This document shows positions 44,026 through 55,063 of a DNA stretch of 64,000 nt, piece after piece. Origin of the DNA: Buddleja alternifolia (taxonomy: Eukaryota; Streptophyta; Magnoliopsida; Lamiales; Scrophulariaceae); the NCBI GenBank assembly GCA_019426215.1, contig CM033401.1:9925134-9989133 (forward strand), given 5' to 3'. Position numbers and translations under genes: made by a program. The number at the start of each line of letters is the position of its first letter. Within the stretch, counting starts at the first letter, position 1. Below the pieces are notes generated by a model, which searched no databases, was not told the origin of the DNA, and saw nothing but the letters and a program-made list of their open reading frames with translations.

Positions 44026-45582
44026 ACACCAGCCCAAAAAAACCCTATTTGAGTGTTGTTGTGTTGCTTTATTTTATCGCGTAAGTTGTTGAGAAATCAC
44101 GCGTGTAAATTCTTGCTACTTTTGTCTTTTTAATTAAATGAAATTTCTTTGAGTAAAGTTGGATATGAAGATAGAATTTAGGAATTGGTAAATTGATTAA
44201 AAATATAATTTTTATCGTGTTGGTATACGTGAATTGTTTCTCTACCTAAATAACCTTAATGTTAGTTTGTACTTACTTATATTAGATATTCTCATTAAAA
44301 TAATTTTGTATGATGATTTTATCTTTTCATTAAAAAAATAGCAATTGGCTGTACATTGTACACGTTTAAGTTTTATATTTATAAGAGGCCCCTAGAATAA
44401 TCAAGTGTATTAATTTTCTATAGCATATTAATTGGGTATAAGCAGAAATTTGTTTCCATGTATATTCGATTTTGGAGAATTGAATCATACATTGCCGTCC
44501 TCATCAAAGTAAAATAAAAAAATCCTTACTCCCAAGACATGACAAATTTGATAAAGGATAAAATATTTCAAATTAATTTAGCCGCAGTACATGCCAATAT
44601 ATCGATATGAACCACACTACAAGAAAACACCCAAATAGGAACGAAATTAGCAAGGTATAACTCTTTTGGTTTGTGATTAGCAATGAATTTTGCAAGGCAT
44701 GTTGTTTTCGTGTTCTTACAATTCGAAAACTAAGATTAGCAAACGAAGTGTTTCCTTGCTGCGTTTATCAACGAAAGTTTTCCTTTCTACAATTGTAGGT
44801 GGCTTGTCATTGCATACATATATATGACTAACTAAAAAAATATTTAGTAATAGTAGATATTACACACTAATCCCTATGCCATGAAAAACATGCTATGAAC
44901 TTAAATATGTAGTAATTCATTACTGTGATCATACCATAGTATTAATTTATAGGTCATTGAAATTAACTTGTCAAACATTATTTAAGCAATAATTGTAAAG
45001 AATATGTTGATATAGTAATAGTACTTAACTTCATTTATCTTTAATTAATACAAAGTCTAATTTTATATAAGTATTATGAATTTATTGTATATTTAGTCAG
45101 CAATATTGAAATTGATCACTACACTAAACTCACCTGCTATAGCTAAGCTATTTTAGAATAGTATTAAAAAAAAAAAGAATGAATGAAAAACAGTTATAGG
45201 GAGTATATATGATTATTCAAGTATTTTTTTTTGTAAGTGGGTATCTTAAACCCTAAAATCAAAACCCTAAGCCGTAAAATCAAAACCCTAAGCCCTAAAT
45301 GCATGTTAGATAGAATAAATGATTAAACAAAATGACTCTAAACAAGTGTAAAACAAATAAAAAGTAAATTACAATGGTTGGAGTACTCATCCGAGGATGC
45401 ATGCTAATATATTCTTGAAGGATGGATTTAGGGAAATATGAAATATTAGATATACCAATTAACAAGTACATTAATCATCACATTCGTTTTACGTTGACAT
45501 ATGAAGACAAGATAGGTGGCAATGCATTAATTGAGTTGAATCTACTTAGAAAAAAAGAACAATTCATATGAATTTGAATTGG
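44026..45582. other. spacer with a third copy of the small-ORF flank and a CACTA-like end
   Basis: Positions 44510-44613 repeat the flank that lies 3' of the small hydrophobic ORF (GGATAAAATATTTCAAAT, GCAGTACAT). The repeat stops at 44615, where CACTACAAGAAAAC begins, a CACTA-family terminus. No matching TTGTAGTG end was found; GTTTTTTTTTGTAAGTG at about 45223-45238 is a poor candidate. The coding part of the small ORF is not present. Telomere-like motifs follow at 45248-45299. Confidence 0.5.
45248..45299 (-). repeat. degenerate interstitial telomere-like repeat
   Basis: AAACCCTAAAATC, AAAACCCTAAGCC and AAACCCTAAGCCCTAAA recur, resembling the plant telomere repeat CCCTAAA in four imperfect copies. 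The array is too short to be more than a telobox cluster or an old repair scar. Confidence 0.5.
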
Positions 45583-45587
45583 CACTA

Positions 45588-46392
45588 GGCACCGCTGTAA
45601 TAGGGCCAGGCCCTAGATCACAAAATTCGCCCGCAACCCCTGCCGCTCCGACGACTTCAGGGTGGGCACGGCGCCTTAAGACGACTTATAATTTCATAAT
45701 TCGCGCATTTGATTTTCTTAAGTCGCGACTTGTTTCTTTCATGATTTCAAACATGGAGATGGCAGCAATGTGGAGTAGACGGCCGGAAAGGTGGCATTCA
45801 CGGCTAGGCGAGGGGTAACAACTCTTGAACAAAAAGTGAAGTGAAGAATGTCAGTGAAAGGAAATAGTAAAAAAGTAAGAAGATAAAATGGATCTTTTAC
45901 TAATTTAATGTTCTGTAATGCGAAAGAAAATTAAGAAAAAGAAAAGGAAGAGAAAGTGAGCTATGAGGCGAAGCGGCGGATGAAGAACTGCTCTGGTGGT
46001 TTACTACGGTTTTTTACTTTTTATCTTTGAGTTTGCTTTTCCTCATTTTCTTTCTTAGTTGGGCCCTTTTTGGTTGGAAGAACTTGTGGCTGACCCGTTT
46101 CTTTAAAAGATTACCATGTTGAACTATTTTTAATGTGTTAGATTGGGTTGCCATGGTTTATGAGTAACAAAATTGCCACATAAATTAACAATAGTATAAG
46201 AATAGGTAATATTTGTATTTATTTATAAATTAATTATATATTTAATTTATTTTTAATAGACGCACTACGACGCTCCCGCTCCCAATTTTTTTCAACATTG
46301 CGGCTCTCGCGCTCCCGCGTTCGCTCCTGCTCCCGCTCTCAAATTCGACTTATGTGACTTAGGTCAGGCCTATTACAGCGGTTTTTAACCGC
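45588..46392. repeat. imperfect inverted repeat enclosing about 700 bp
   Basis: CACCGCTGTAATAGG and TCACAAAATTCG at 45590-45630 are mirrored by CGACTTATGTGACTTAGG and CCTATTACAGCGG at 46345-46387, so about 40 bases pair imperfectly. The enclosed part has GC-rich ends (GCCCGCAACCCCTGCCGCTC, GCTCCCGCGTTCGCTCC). It may be a separate terminal-inverted-repeat element sharing the CACTA subterminal motif, or part of the CACTA derivative. Confidence 0.45.
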
Positions 46393-46649
46393 TGTAATAG
46401 GCACCTATTTTTTAACCGTTGTAATAGGGTATATATGTATATTTTTAATTTCACGGTCCTATCTTTGTGAGGATATATCTCTCTCATTTTTAATCGGTTT
46501 TGAACACACAATATATGATTGGAAAGCCCTTTGAACAAGAATTCTAACCATATATGATTTACGCAACAATATCAACAAAACGATGTTCAAAAATGCATCT
46601 AAAATTACTCCAATTCACACTATAAAAAATTAAATTCTCATGGAATATA

Positions 46650-46885
46650 CAAATATACATACACTCACACATACACAAATATACATACACCCACACATTT
46701 GTACACCCACACATATGCACAAATATACATACACCCACATATGCACAAATATACATACACCCACACATACACAAATATACATACACCCTCACATACACAA
46801 ATATGCCTACACCCACATGTATGTACAAATATACATACACCCACACATACACAAATATACATATACCCACACATACACAAATATA
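46650..46885. repeat. 26-bp minisatellite, about 8 units
   Basis: The unit AATATACATACACCCACACA plus TACACA repeats about eight times with small changes and one longer unit. Because 26 bases shift the frame each time and stops are rare, it creates long spurious frames on both strands. The same unit, inverted, occurs at 9466-9580 in the large CACTA. Confidence 0.9.
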
Positions 46886-46908
46886 TATATAGAGAGAGAG
46901 TTATATAT

Positions 46909-47003
<95 letters not shown>

Positions 47004-47160
47004 AGCTTACGGTGGTGGTGGTGGTGGTGGAGGCGGTGGTGGTGGAGATGGTGGCGGTATATGGTGGTGGTGGTGGTGGTGGAAGCGGTGGCGGCGGCGG
47101 CGGTTGAAATGAGTATAGAGAGAGAGAGAGAGATCGAGAGAATAGAGAGAGAGAGAGATG
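46886..47160. repeat. GA, TA and GGT microsatellites
   Basis: GA runs (46890-46900, 46914-46940, 46972-47000, 47117-47155), a TA run (46943-46971) and a GGT/GGC run (47011-47105) follow one another. They mirror the CT, CCA and GCC tracts in the leader of the CACTA at 8678. Confidence 0.85.
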
Positions 47161-47511
47161 AAATGGGGAGGCAGGGACGACGGTTTTTTTTTTTAAGTAG
47201 GGTAAACCGCCTATTATAGCAGTACACCTATCACCTATGAACCGCTGTAATAGGTACCTCTGTTCTGTGGTTTTACCAAAACTATTATAATAAGTGCGCT
47301 GTAATAGTGTATTTTTGTAGTATTATGGTTTGAATGATGCATCTTAATTAGGACTCTCAATTTTCGTTTGAAAGGTATATCTTAAATAGGACTCCAATTT
47401 TAGTTTGATTGAGAGTATTTCATAACTTATCATATACATATAAGATGTATAGATGAAATGCGTCCATATGGTCTAACCTCATACTTTAGTAGTCTTCTTA
47501 TTCAATATTTT

Positions 47512-47892
47512 GGGTTAATTGCATAAAACCCCCAGTGTTATTTTGAAAATGCTAAAAATCATATGTGTTATAATGAAATAGGCTAATCACCCCTTATGTT
47601 CTTAAAAAGTCTACAAAAAGCCAAATTTTGTTAAAAAAATAGAAGAAAATACGTGTTTTTTTTTTTTGTAAATTAACACTATCTACCTTTTATATTGTAT
47701 AAAGAGTATATAAATGACAAATGAGCATGTCAATATAGGTGTAAAAATATGAAAAACACACTCGTTTTCTAATGGAACTTGGTTTTTTTGTAGACTTTTT
47801 AAAAACACAGGGAGCTGATTAGCCTATTCATTTACACAGGGGGACTTTTAGCATTTTCAAAATAACACAGGGGGGTTTTGTGCAATTACCCC
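47512..47892. mobile_element. foldback MITE, Mutator-like, 381 bp
   Basis: Ends are GGGTTAATTGCATAAAACCC and, on the other strand, GGGGTAATTGCACAAAACCC. The arms share AAAATGCTAAAA, AATAGGCTAATC and AAAAAGTCTACAAAAA. A 9-bp duplication CAATATTTT flanks it (47503-47511 and 47893-47901). End sequence and duplication length match the MITE at 34877, so both belong to one superfamily. Confidence 0.92.
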
Positions 47893-47901
47893 CAATATTT
47901 T

Positions 47902-48189
47902 TATGCAAATGATATTGAATAGGGATTGAAAGACAAACCAAGCTACTCGATATTCGACTCGAGATCAATCATTAAATTTTTATTCGAGCTCAGTTCATTA
48001 ACACATCAAACTAAAGTTGAATAAATTTTTTGTTTTTTTATGAAGAGATTAAATCTTGTTAACCGTGATAAATACTAAACATATTATTGTATATATATAA
48101 TAGTTAACCGTGTTAAAATCTTCTTTTGCTAGTTAGAGTATTAGGGTTGACTTTGTGTCCAATCTAATACCTATTTTGTATTTTCGTAG
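47902..48189. other. spacer before the 156-aa ORF
   Basis: AT-rich, with CTACTCGATATTCGACTCGAG, similar to the insertion at 59211-59563. It ends with TATTTTCGTAG, a good splice acceptor directly before the ATG at 48190. No upstream exon could be identified. Confidence 0.4.
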
Positions 48190-48660
48190 ATGGCTAGAAC
48201 ACGACATACTTTAAGCATCCTCCGGGGAGCGGCTAGAGCTTCTAGAACTCCCGAGCGTTTGGCCAATTTTGAAGCGTTGATGCTATATAGGATGCACCCA
48301 GAGCATACCTTGCCCCATCATTTTAAGATAGTGGATGAAAAAATCAAGGACCTCCTTCATTTGGGACATTATTTTGGTGGTCCGAAACGAGAGAGAAAAT
48401 TATGGAGAAATTCTCTAACTGAGTTTTTGAGGGATGAGTTCGATGGAATACACGCTGAAAAATTGAGAGTTCTACGTGATATAAAGTCTTTAATGATTAC
48501 ATTGTGGAAAAAGAGAGAGCTTGAATTAAAGACAAAGAAACTTCTATTTTTGAGGATGAACAATGGTCCTCGTCGTGTTTTACAATTTGCTCTTAGAGAT
48601 AGGCTATCAAATAGGAGAGTTAAGGTTGTATCACGTGTGTATGGAAAGAACAAGAACTAG
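48190..48660 (+). CDS. 156-residue basic protein, unrecognised
   Basis: An uninterrupted frame from ATG 48190 to TAG 48660. It begins MARTRHTLSILRGAARASRT and has an internal LANFEALMLYRMHPEHTLPH, then Arg/Lys-rich helices (RRVLQFALRDRLSNRRVKVV). It is strongly basic with no membrane segment. The ATG follows a likely splice acceptor, so this may be the last exon of a longer gene. It lies between a MITE and a copia element and could be a transposon-associated ORF or a host fragment. I do not recognise a family. The absence of stops over 156 codons in AT-rich DNA supports real or recent coding. Confidence 0.5.
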   Translation: MARTRHTLSILRGAARASRTPERLANFEALMLYRMHPEHTLPHHFKIVDEKIKDLLHLGHYFGGPKRERKLWRNSLTEFLRDEFDGIHAEKLRVLRDIKSLMITLWKKRELELKTKKLLFLRMNNGPRRVLQFALRDRLSNRRVKVVSRVYGKNKN

Positions 48661-49055
48661 TTAGGTTAATAGTTTACATGTATATACGTAATGTTTGCTA
48701 TGTGATGTTTTTCCTTATGACATGTTGGTATGACTGTGATATATCTATTTTTTTTTTCTTTAAGATCGTATTTGTTTTTGGTATATCAAGTTTAATTTTT
48801 GATTATGTATCTAAGTGGGAGTTCTAAGGTTGGAAGAATTTGAGTAGTTCTCACCTAGAACTTATTGAATTTGATACTCAAGAGTTAAATTTGTGATAAT
48901 AAAACATGGGAATTTTGGATAATGATTGGGGACTTAGTTCTCTTTCGAGTCTATGCCCTTTGTTGATTAATCATAATCGTTAATTCTAAGGACAAATTAC
49001 GTGTGTATAGATTATGAGCATTAACATGAATAATCACCTCTAAACTATACAGACT
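48661..49055. other. spacer and 5' leader of the copia element
   Basis: No 5' LTR equivalent to 55064 onward is visible. GATTATGAGC at about 49011-49020 may be a decayed primer site (tRNA-Met type TGGTATCAGAGC), about 40 bases before gag. No gene was seen. Confidence 0.4.
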
Positions 49056-52000
49056 ATGGCATCAAAATTGATCATTGCTGACCTTAACAAAGGTGACAAG
49101 CTGAATGGCAACAACTATGACACCTAGCGCCACAAGATTTGGTATGTGCTCTATGAGCAGGATGCTTTGGACGACATCATCTAGATCATGCTAGACCCGG
49201 GTGTGGGCAACAGTGCTCATCATAGAAGGGATCAGGAGGCTTACATGGCTTGGAAAAAGAAAGATTCCAATGCCCTACCATATTGGTTAGCTTAGTGATC
49301 GATGATCTGATTCACGAGTGTGAGCAACATGCTACTGCTCATGGCATCTGGGTGTACCTCAGAGAGAAGTGAAGTGGTACAACAATAACTCGTCTGAGGC
49401 AGCTGACTATCAAGTTTGACACTTAGAAAAAACAAGCTGGTCACAAAATTAAGCAGCATTTGAGAACTATGTCAAACATGATAAGAGAGCTAAAGTCAGT
49501 TGGCCATGTTCTCTCTGATGAGCAGCAGGTTCAAGCATTGATTCAGTCTCTACCTGACAACTGGGAGCATCTAAAAGTTAATCTGACTCACAGTGATAGT
49601 ATCAAGATTTTCACTGATGTTGCTCGCCATGTTCAGCTTGAGGATGAGCGGCTTAGTGCTGGAAAATCAGTAGCTGGTGCTTTTGTGGCAGAGTCTAGTT
49701 CCAAAAGAGCTTCGGGCTTTAAACGTAAGAGAAACTGGAACAAAACCAAGAAAGGAAAGGAAAATGGAGAAGGGTCCAAGAAGAACAACTTCAACCCCAA
49801 TCACAAAAACAAGCATAAGCGATTTGGGAAGAAAAAAGACAAAAGTAAGACAAAGTACTATAATCGCCATGTGCATGGCCATTTCGCTCGTGAATGCCCT
49901 GAGCCAAAAAAGGTAACACTTAATAATGCTTGTGTGGATTGTGGATTCCGGGGCAACAGACCATGTAACTAGAGATCGTGAAGTGTTTGTAGATTTTTGT
50001 TGAGTCCCTAGTGGTACACGGTGGATATATGTAGGAAACAATGCAAGAGTGAAAGTAAAGGGGATCGGCACTTGCAAACTAGATTTACATGGTGGCCAAA
50101 TTCTCATTCTACATGATGTTCTGTATGCACCAAAGATCCAACGAAATCTTATATCTATTGTTGTTCTTCTAAGATTAGGTTTTAGCTTGAACTTTAGTAG
50201 TGATGTGGTTTCTATATATTATAACATTGTGTATTATGGTTGTGGACGTCTTAAGAATGGTTTTATATTGTGAGATTGTGACAGACAAATGTTTAACTAG
50301 TATGTTGATAGTTGTGTTTTGTTAAATGTTTGTTCTTCTAGTAATGCGTATATAGATGATTATATTGGCATGTTAAATTACGTCACATTGGGCAAGACAG
50401 GATGAATCGGCTTGTAAGAGAAGGACTATTGAGTTCACTCTCTAAAGTTGATCTGCATACTTGTGAACATTGTCTTGATGGAAAGATGACATGGAAACCA
50501 TTTGAAAAAGCCATTAGGGTAGAATTTCCATTGCAATTAATCCATTCAGATATATGTGGTCCAATGAATATGAAGGCTAGACATGGTGCCACATATTTCA
50601 TTATATTTATAGATGATTTCACTCTTTTTTGTCATGTCTATTTGATTTCCCATAAGTCTGATGCACTTGAGTGTTTTAGACATTATATGAATGAAGTAGA
50701 GAATTAAATGGATAGAACTATAAAAACTTTGAGAACTGATTAGGACGTGAATATCTATCCGATTAATTTAAGGATAATGAAAAATAAATAATTAGACAGC
50801 TGACTACTTCTTATACGCCTCAACAGAACGGTGTTGCCGAAAGACGGAATAGAACATTGTTAGACACGACGAGGTCCATGATGGCGCAAGCTAACTTGCC
50901 TGTTTCCTTTTTGGGAGATGCTTTGTTAACTGCATGATATATTTTTAACAAAGTGCCAGTGAAATCAGTACCTTCAACTCCATATGAACTGTGGACTATT
51001 AGAAAACCTGACCTTAATAACCGTAGACCTTGGGGATCAACTACATATATTCTTGATTCTTCCAGTAAATTTGGAAAGTTGGGTCCTCGAGGGAAGAAGT
51101 GTATCTTCATTACATACTCTGAACAATCTAAGGGTTACGTGTTCATAGTCGAAAAAGAGGATGGAAGTGTTACTGAGATTGAATCACGTACCGTAACAAT
51201 TCTAAAGAATGATTTTCCTGGTAAGGGCGAAATACAGGAAAGAGAACCTTTATTTGAGTAGATTAATTCAAATACTGAAAATGTGCAAAGTAGATCACTT
51301 AAAATACGAGAGGACGAGTTATTACTTAGTCCTAGTGGGATCCAGTTCCATCCAAGTGATGTAGATGAATCTCAATTGCGTAAGAGTACTAGGAAAAGAA
51401 CGCCCAAACATCATTATGAGATGGAAGGGCATGCTTTTAACATTTCACTAGAAGGGTATGACTAGCCCAAGAATATAAGTGAGGCTCTGTTTGTCCTGCA
51501 AAGGACAAATGGATAAAAGCAATGGAAGAAGAGATGGAGTCGATGAAATCAAATCAAGTACGAGAAGTGGTTGATCTTCCATCTGGCTATAAAGCTATTG
51601 GGAATAAGTGGGTTCTCAAAATCAAACGAAAGGCTGATGGAACTGTTGAGAGGTATAAGCATGGTTCAAAGTTAATTTTCTTTTCCACCGAAACATCCGA
51701 AAAGTTTCTATTTTTCAACTTATGGAGAAGAAATCACTATGTAGTTTTGAAATTACATTGTTTCCTAGGAAATTCTCAATGTTTCCATGGTTTCCATGGA
51801 AACATTGAGAGTTTGATAATTTCTTTTCAAAAAGATTTGCTCTATCGCCAACACATTGAGAGTTTCAAAAAGATTTCTATGTAAACCATGAAAACATTGA
51901 GAGTTTGGTAATTCCTTTTCAAAAAAGATTTGCTCTATCGCAAATACAACAGAGCTTTCAAATCTCTCAATGTGAAGGAAAAAAGTAAAAAAAAAAAAAG

Positions 52001-53994
52001 AAGAAAAAGAAGAAAAAATGAAGAGTAATAAATCTAACAATCAAACAAATATTTATTTCACCGAGGAGTGACTTTTTATCATGCGACTCAAGATGAAGAT
52101 TATTGTATTATCGATTAAAGTAATTTTTTCATATAATTTGCAGATGAGTTTGAAACCATGGTATCATTCATATTAACTTTTTATTTTTCTCACGATAACA
52201 CTTTTAGAGTTTTTTATTTCACAATTTACATTACTAAATTTTATCAATTATATGCTCTGTGAATGCTAAACTTGAATCAAATATTACTACTTTCCTTTTT
52301 TTTTTCACTACAACATTTTTAGAATTTTTATTTCACAATTTAAGTTACTAAATTTTTTTCGGTTATATGTTGTGTGAATGTTAAACTTGAATCAAACGTT
52401 ATCACTTTATTTATTAGTGCAATTTGATCGATTAATGATGTAGATGTATAAACATTTCACACAACTATTGATTTTTGCTAATGAAAAGAGGAAGCAACTC
52501 TTCTTTACTTCTTTTTCCACGGTTTCTACCTTATTTCTGGCATTTTTCAAGTTTTCCATGACGTTTCCGATATGTTTTTATATTTGAGAACTCAAAACTT
52601 ATCATCAAAACAAAATTTTAATCCTTGGGTATAAGGCTCGACTGGTGGCAAAAGGTTATACCCAACAAGAGGGTATTGATTATGACGAGACTTTTTCACC
52701 AGTGGTGAGATTTGCCTCCATTCACATATTATTGTCCATAGTGGTTAATTTGGATTTAAAATTACATCAAATGGATGTAAAGATTGTCTTCCTCAATGGA
52801 GAACTTGAGGAAGAAATCTACATGGAACAACCAGTAAGTTTCGTTGTTAAAGGCCAAGAAGATAAAGTTTGTAGATTGATTAGATCTATTTATGGCCTTA
52901 AGCTGTCTTCAAGACAATGGTATTTGAGATGTCACAAAGCAATTATCTCATATGAATTCATCATGATAGATGAAGACCATTGTGTGTATGCGAAGAAGTC
53001 CAATAAAAAAATTGTAATTCTATCCCTTTAGGTCGAAGACATACTGTTAGATGAAAATGATAAGGAGTATGTATACACCATTAAGAAATGGTTATCTTCT
53101 AATTTTGAGATGAAAAATATTGGTAAGTCAAATTACATATTAGGTGTTAAAATCCATAGAGATCGTTCCAAGAGACTACTAGCGTTGTCTCAAGAAACTT
53201 ACATTAAGAAAATTTTAGAACAATTTAGAATGGATAATTGTAATTGATGCACCTATGGCTAGAGGCAAAAATTTAAGCCGTGAAATGTGCCCAAAGACTT
53301 TAGAAGAAGAAAAAGAGATGTCTAGAGTACCATATGCCAGTGTTGTTGGAAGCCTAATGTACGCTATGATGTGTACTCGTCCCGATATTTGTTATGTCAT
53401 AGGTTTGGTTAGCAGGTATCAGTCTTCAATTTAAGACACTGGAGAGCAGTTAAAAGAATTTTTAGATACCTAAAAGGCATTGCAGATTATTTCCTTTGTT
53501 ATCAAGGAAAAGATCCATCATTGAAGGGATACGTAGATGCTGACTGGGGTGATGATTTGGATGAACGTAAGTCCACCTCGGATTATGCTTTCTTGCTAAG
53601 TGGTGGCTCTATCTCTTAGATTAGCAAGAAACAAACCTGTGTATTGTTGTCCACAATGGAAGCAAAATTTGTGGCCTGTGCATCTGCAGTTCAAGAAGGT
53701 GTTTGGTTAAGAAGATTCTTAGAGGATTTGGGAGTAGTAAGCATTTGTGTACGAGCTGTGACGATTTATTGTGATAATCAATCAGCCATTGCTTACACAA
53801 AAGATCCCAAATTACATGGAAAAACCAAACACATAGATACAAAGTATAACTTTGTTAGAGATATTGTTGATAAGAAAAAGGTGATGATGAAGTATATATC
53901 TACGCACTAAATGGTGGCAGATCCTTTTACTAAGCCTATACCTGGAGATGTATTTATAAGTCATGTTAGATCTCTAGGGTTACGTAGGATGTGA
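49056..53994 (+). pseudogene. Ty1/copia gag-pol pseudogene
   Basis: In order: gag from ATG 49056 (MASKLIIADLNKGDKLNG), with LIQSLPDNWEHLKVNL and a zinc knuckle in which the first two Cys are lost (YYNRHVHGHFARECPEP); protease with DSGATDHVTRD near 49950; integrase with HTCEHCLDGKM, IHSDICGPM and TPQQNGVAERRNRTL (50460-50850); reverse transcriptase from 51522 (YKAIGNKWVLKIKRKADGT), interrupted at 51660-52627 by a hAT element and continuing KARLVAKGYTQQEGIDYDET; and RNase H with YVDADWGDDLDERKSTSDYA and STMEAKFVACAS. It ends LGLRRM at 53994. Stops and shifts are frequent (49127, about 49968, about 50706, 53030 and more), and the RT box YVDD is destroyed. Order protease-integrase-RT-RNase H defines copia. 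Confidence 0.92.
51660..52627. mobile_element. non-autonomous hAT-like element, 968 bp, in copia RT
   Basis: The 8-bp duplication GGTATAAG (51652-51659 and 52628-52635) flanks ends CATGGTTCAAAGTTAA and, on the other strand, CAAGGATTAAAATTTT. Removing it and one duplication restores the RT codons for ERYKARLVAKG. Inside, GGTTTCCATGGAAACATTG-type palindromes and three copies of ACATTGAGAGTTT occur at 51780-51905. No coding capacity. Confidence 0.88.
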
Positions 53995-55063
53995 TGTAAT
54001 AAACATATGAATGTTTATGTTATGTTATGCTCATAAATGTTATGTATTTCAATATTTAATGTGTACACATGTTTAGAAGATGTATGGCATATCTTCATTA
54101 AAATATGTCGGACATGTTGAGATTGGCTCTCTCACACGAGCAATCACCTCTGATGTTGAATAGCATGCAGAGGTGAGACAATATTGGTTTTTGGGTTAGA
54201 GAAAAAAATCATATATGAATGTCGCCTTGGTAAATTACTAAGATGAGATTACTATTTGAAATTTAGTAATTGAATGGCTTCCCACAATCCATGAAACATG
54301 TGTAGTAGCCAGATGTGAGTTTTCTTGAGGTTGTTATTGATGGTTGACAAACAAGAAGAAAACTCAAGTTAAGTGTTGAGATACACTTGAACTAAGATTT
54401 GTACAGAATATTTGATATGAATCATGAAATACGCTTCCAACTAGGAAAAGACACACTATAGCAAGTGTTACATACCGCGTGTGCTTATATGACCATTGGA
54501 GGAATGAGAAAAATCTCTGCTTTCTCATTGTGTGAGACTCAGAGGTTTATATGACGTCATGTGTACCCTTATCACTTTCGACTAGTTCTTGAAACTTTAT
54601 TTTAGTGTTGCCATTTTAGCATATTACCAATAGCCATGAACGATTAGGCAATGCGGTATATATCTATGAAACCAGCTATAATATAGTTGAGAGATTGTAG
54701 TGGGAAAGGAAGACTATATTTGTCTGACACGTATCTTGTATTCACAGGCTGGCCAATGCAAACTTAGTGTTTTAAACATAATGGTGAATACATAGAATTG
54801 TTTAAAAGTCAAGTATGCTCTTGGTTATTGTTTGAGGGACAAGAGATACGTTGACTTGTGTAGTAAAAAGATGTCTGGGGTATAGCGAGATGTTGTCCTC
54901 ATATTATTCGATATTGAGTTGCTATATATTCTTAACCGGTGTATAGCTCGAAGCTCATCATATATGCTCATTGGTCACACGATCCATTTGCTTGTATGAA
55001 GTTGTAAGTATGCTGTTATGGTTGCACCAGAAGTATGTCTAACCCTCATGTGCGAGTGGGAAA
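53995..55063. other. copia 3' non-coding region
   Basis: About 1.07 kb between the end of pol and the probable 3' LTR. CATGAATGTTTATGTTATG-like repeats occur near 54005. It ends with a polypurine tract GAGTGGGAAA (55054-55063) inside TGCGAGTGGGAAA, the copia-typical form. No ORF. Confidence 0.6.

Larger units (their letters stand above)
45583..47325 (-). mobile_element. non-autonomous CACTA derivative related to the 8678-17748 element
   Basis: Positions about 46640-47325, read on the minus strand, reproduce the order of parts seen at 8678-9590: a CTACAAAAATACAC-like end, ATTACAGCGGTT repeats, CT runs, a CCACCACC run, a GCC-rich block, TA runs and TGTGGGTGTATGTATAT repeats. The right end is degenerate (TTTTTGTAGTATTATG instead of TTTTTGTAGTAGTG). 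More ACAGCGGTT motifs lie at 46373-46432, and a CACTAGGCACCGCTG sequence at 45583 may be the other end. No transposase gene is present. The left border is uncertain. Confidence 0.65.

Noticed and set aside
44615..45238. Complete CACTA MITE starting CACTACAAGAAAAC
   Set aside because: The only candidate right end, TTTTGTAAGTG, is imperfect and flanking 3-bp sequences (CCA and GGT) do not match.
46559..47227. Long Cys/Gly/Tyr- or Thr/His-rich frames on both strands, resembling repeat-rich secreted proteins
   Set aside because: They are readings of the 26-bp minisatellite and GA/GGT microsatellites.
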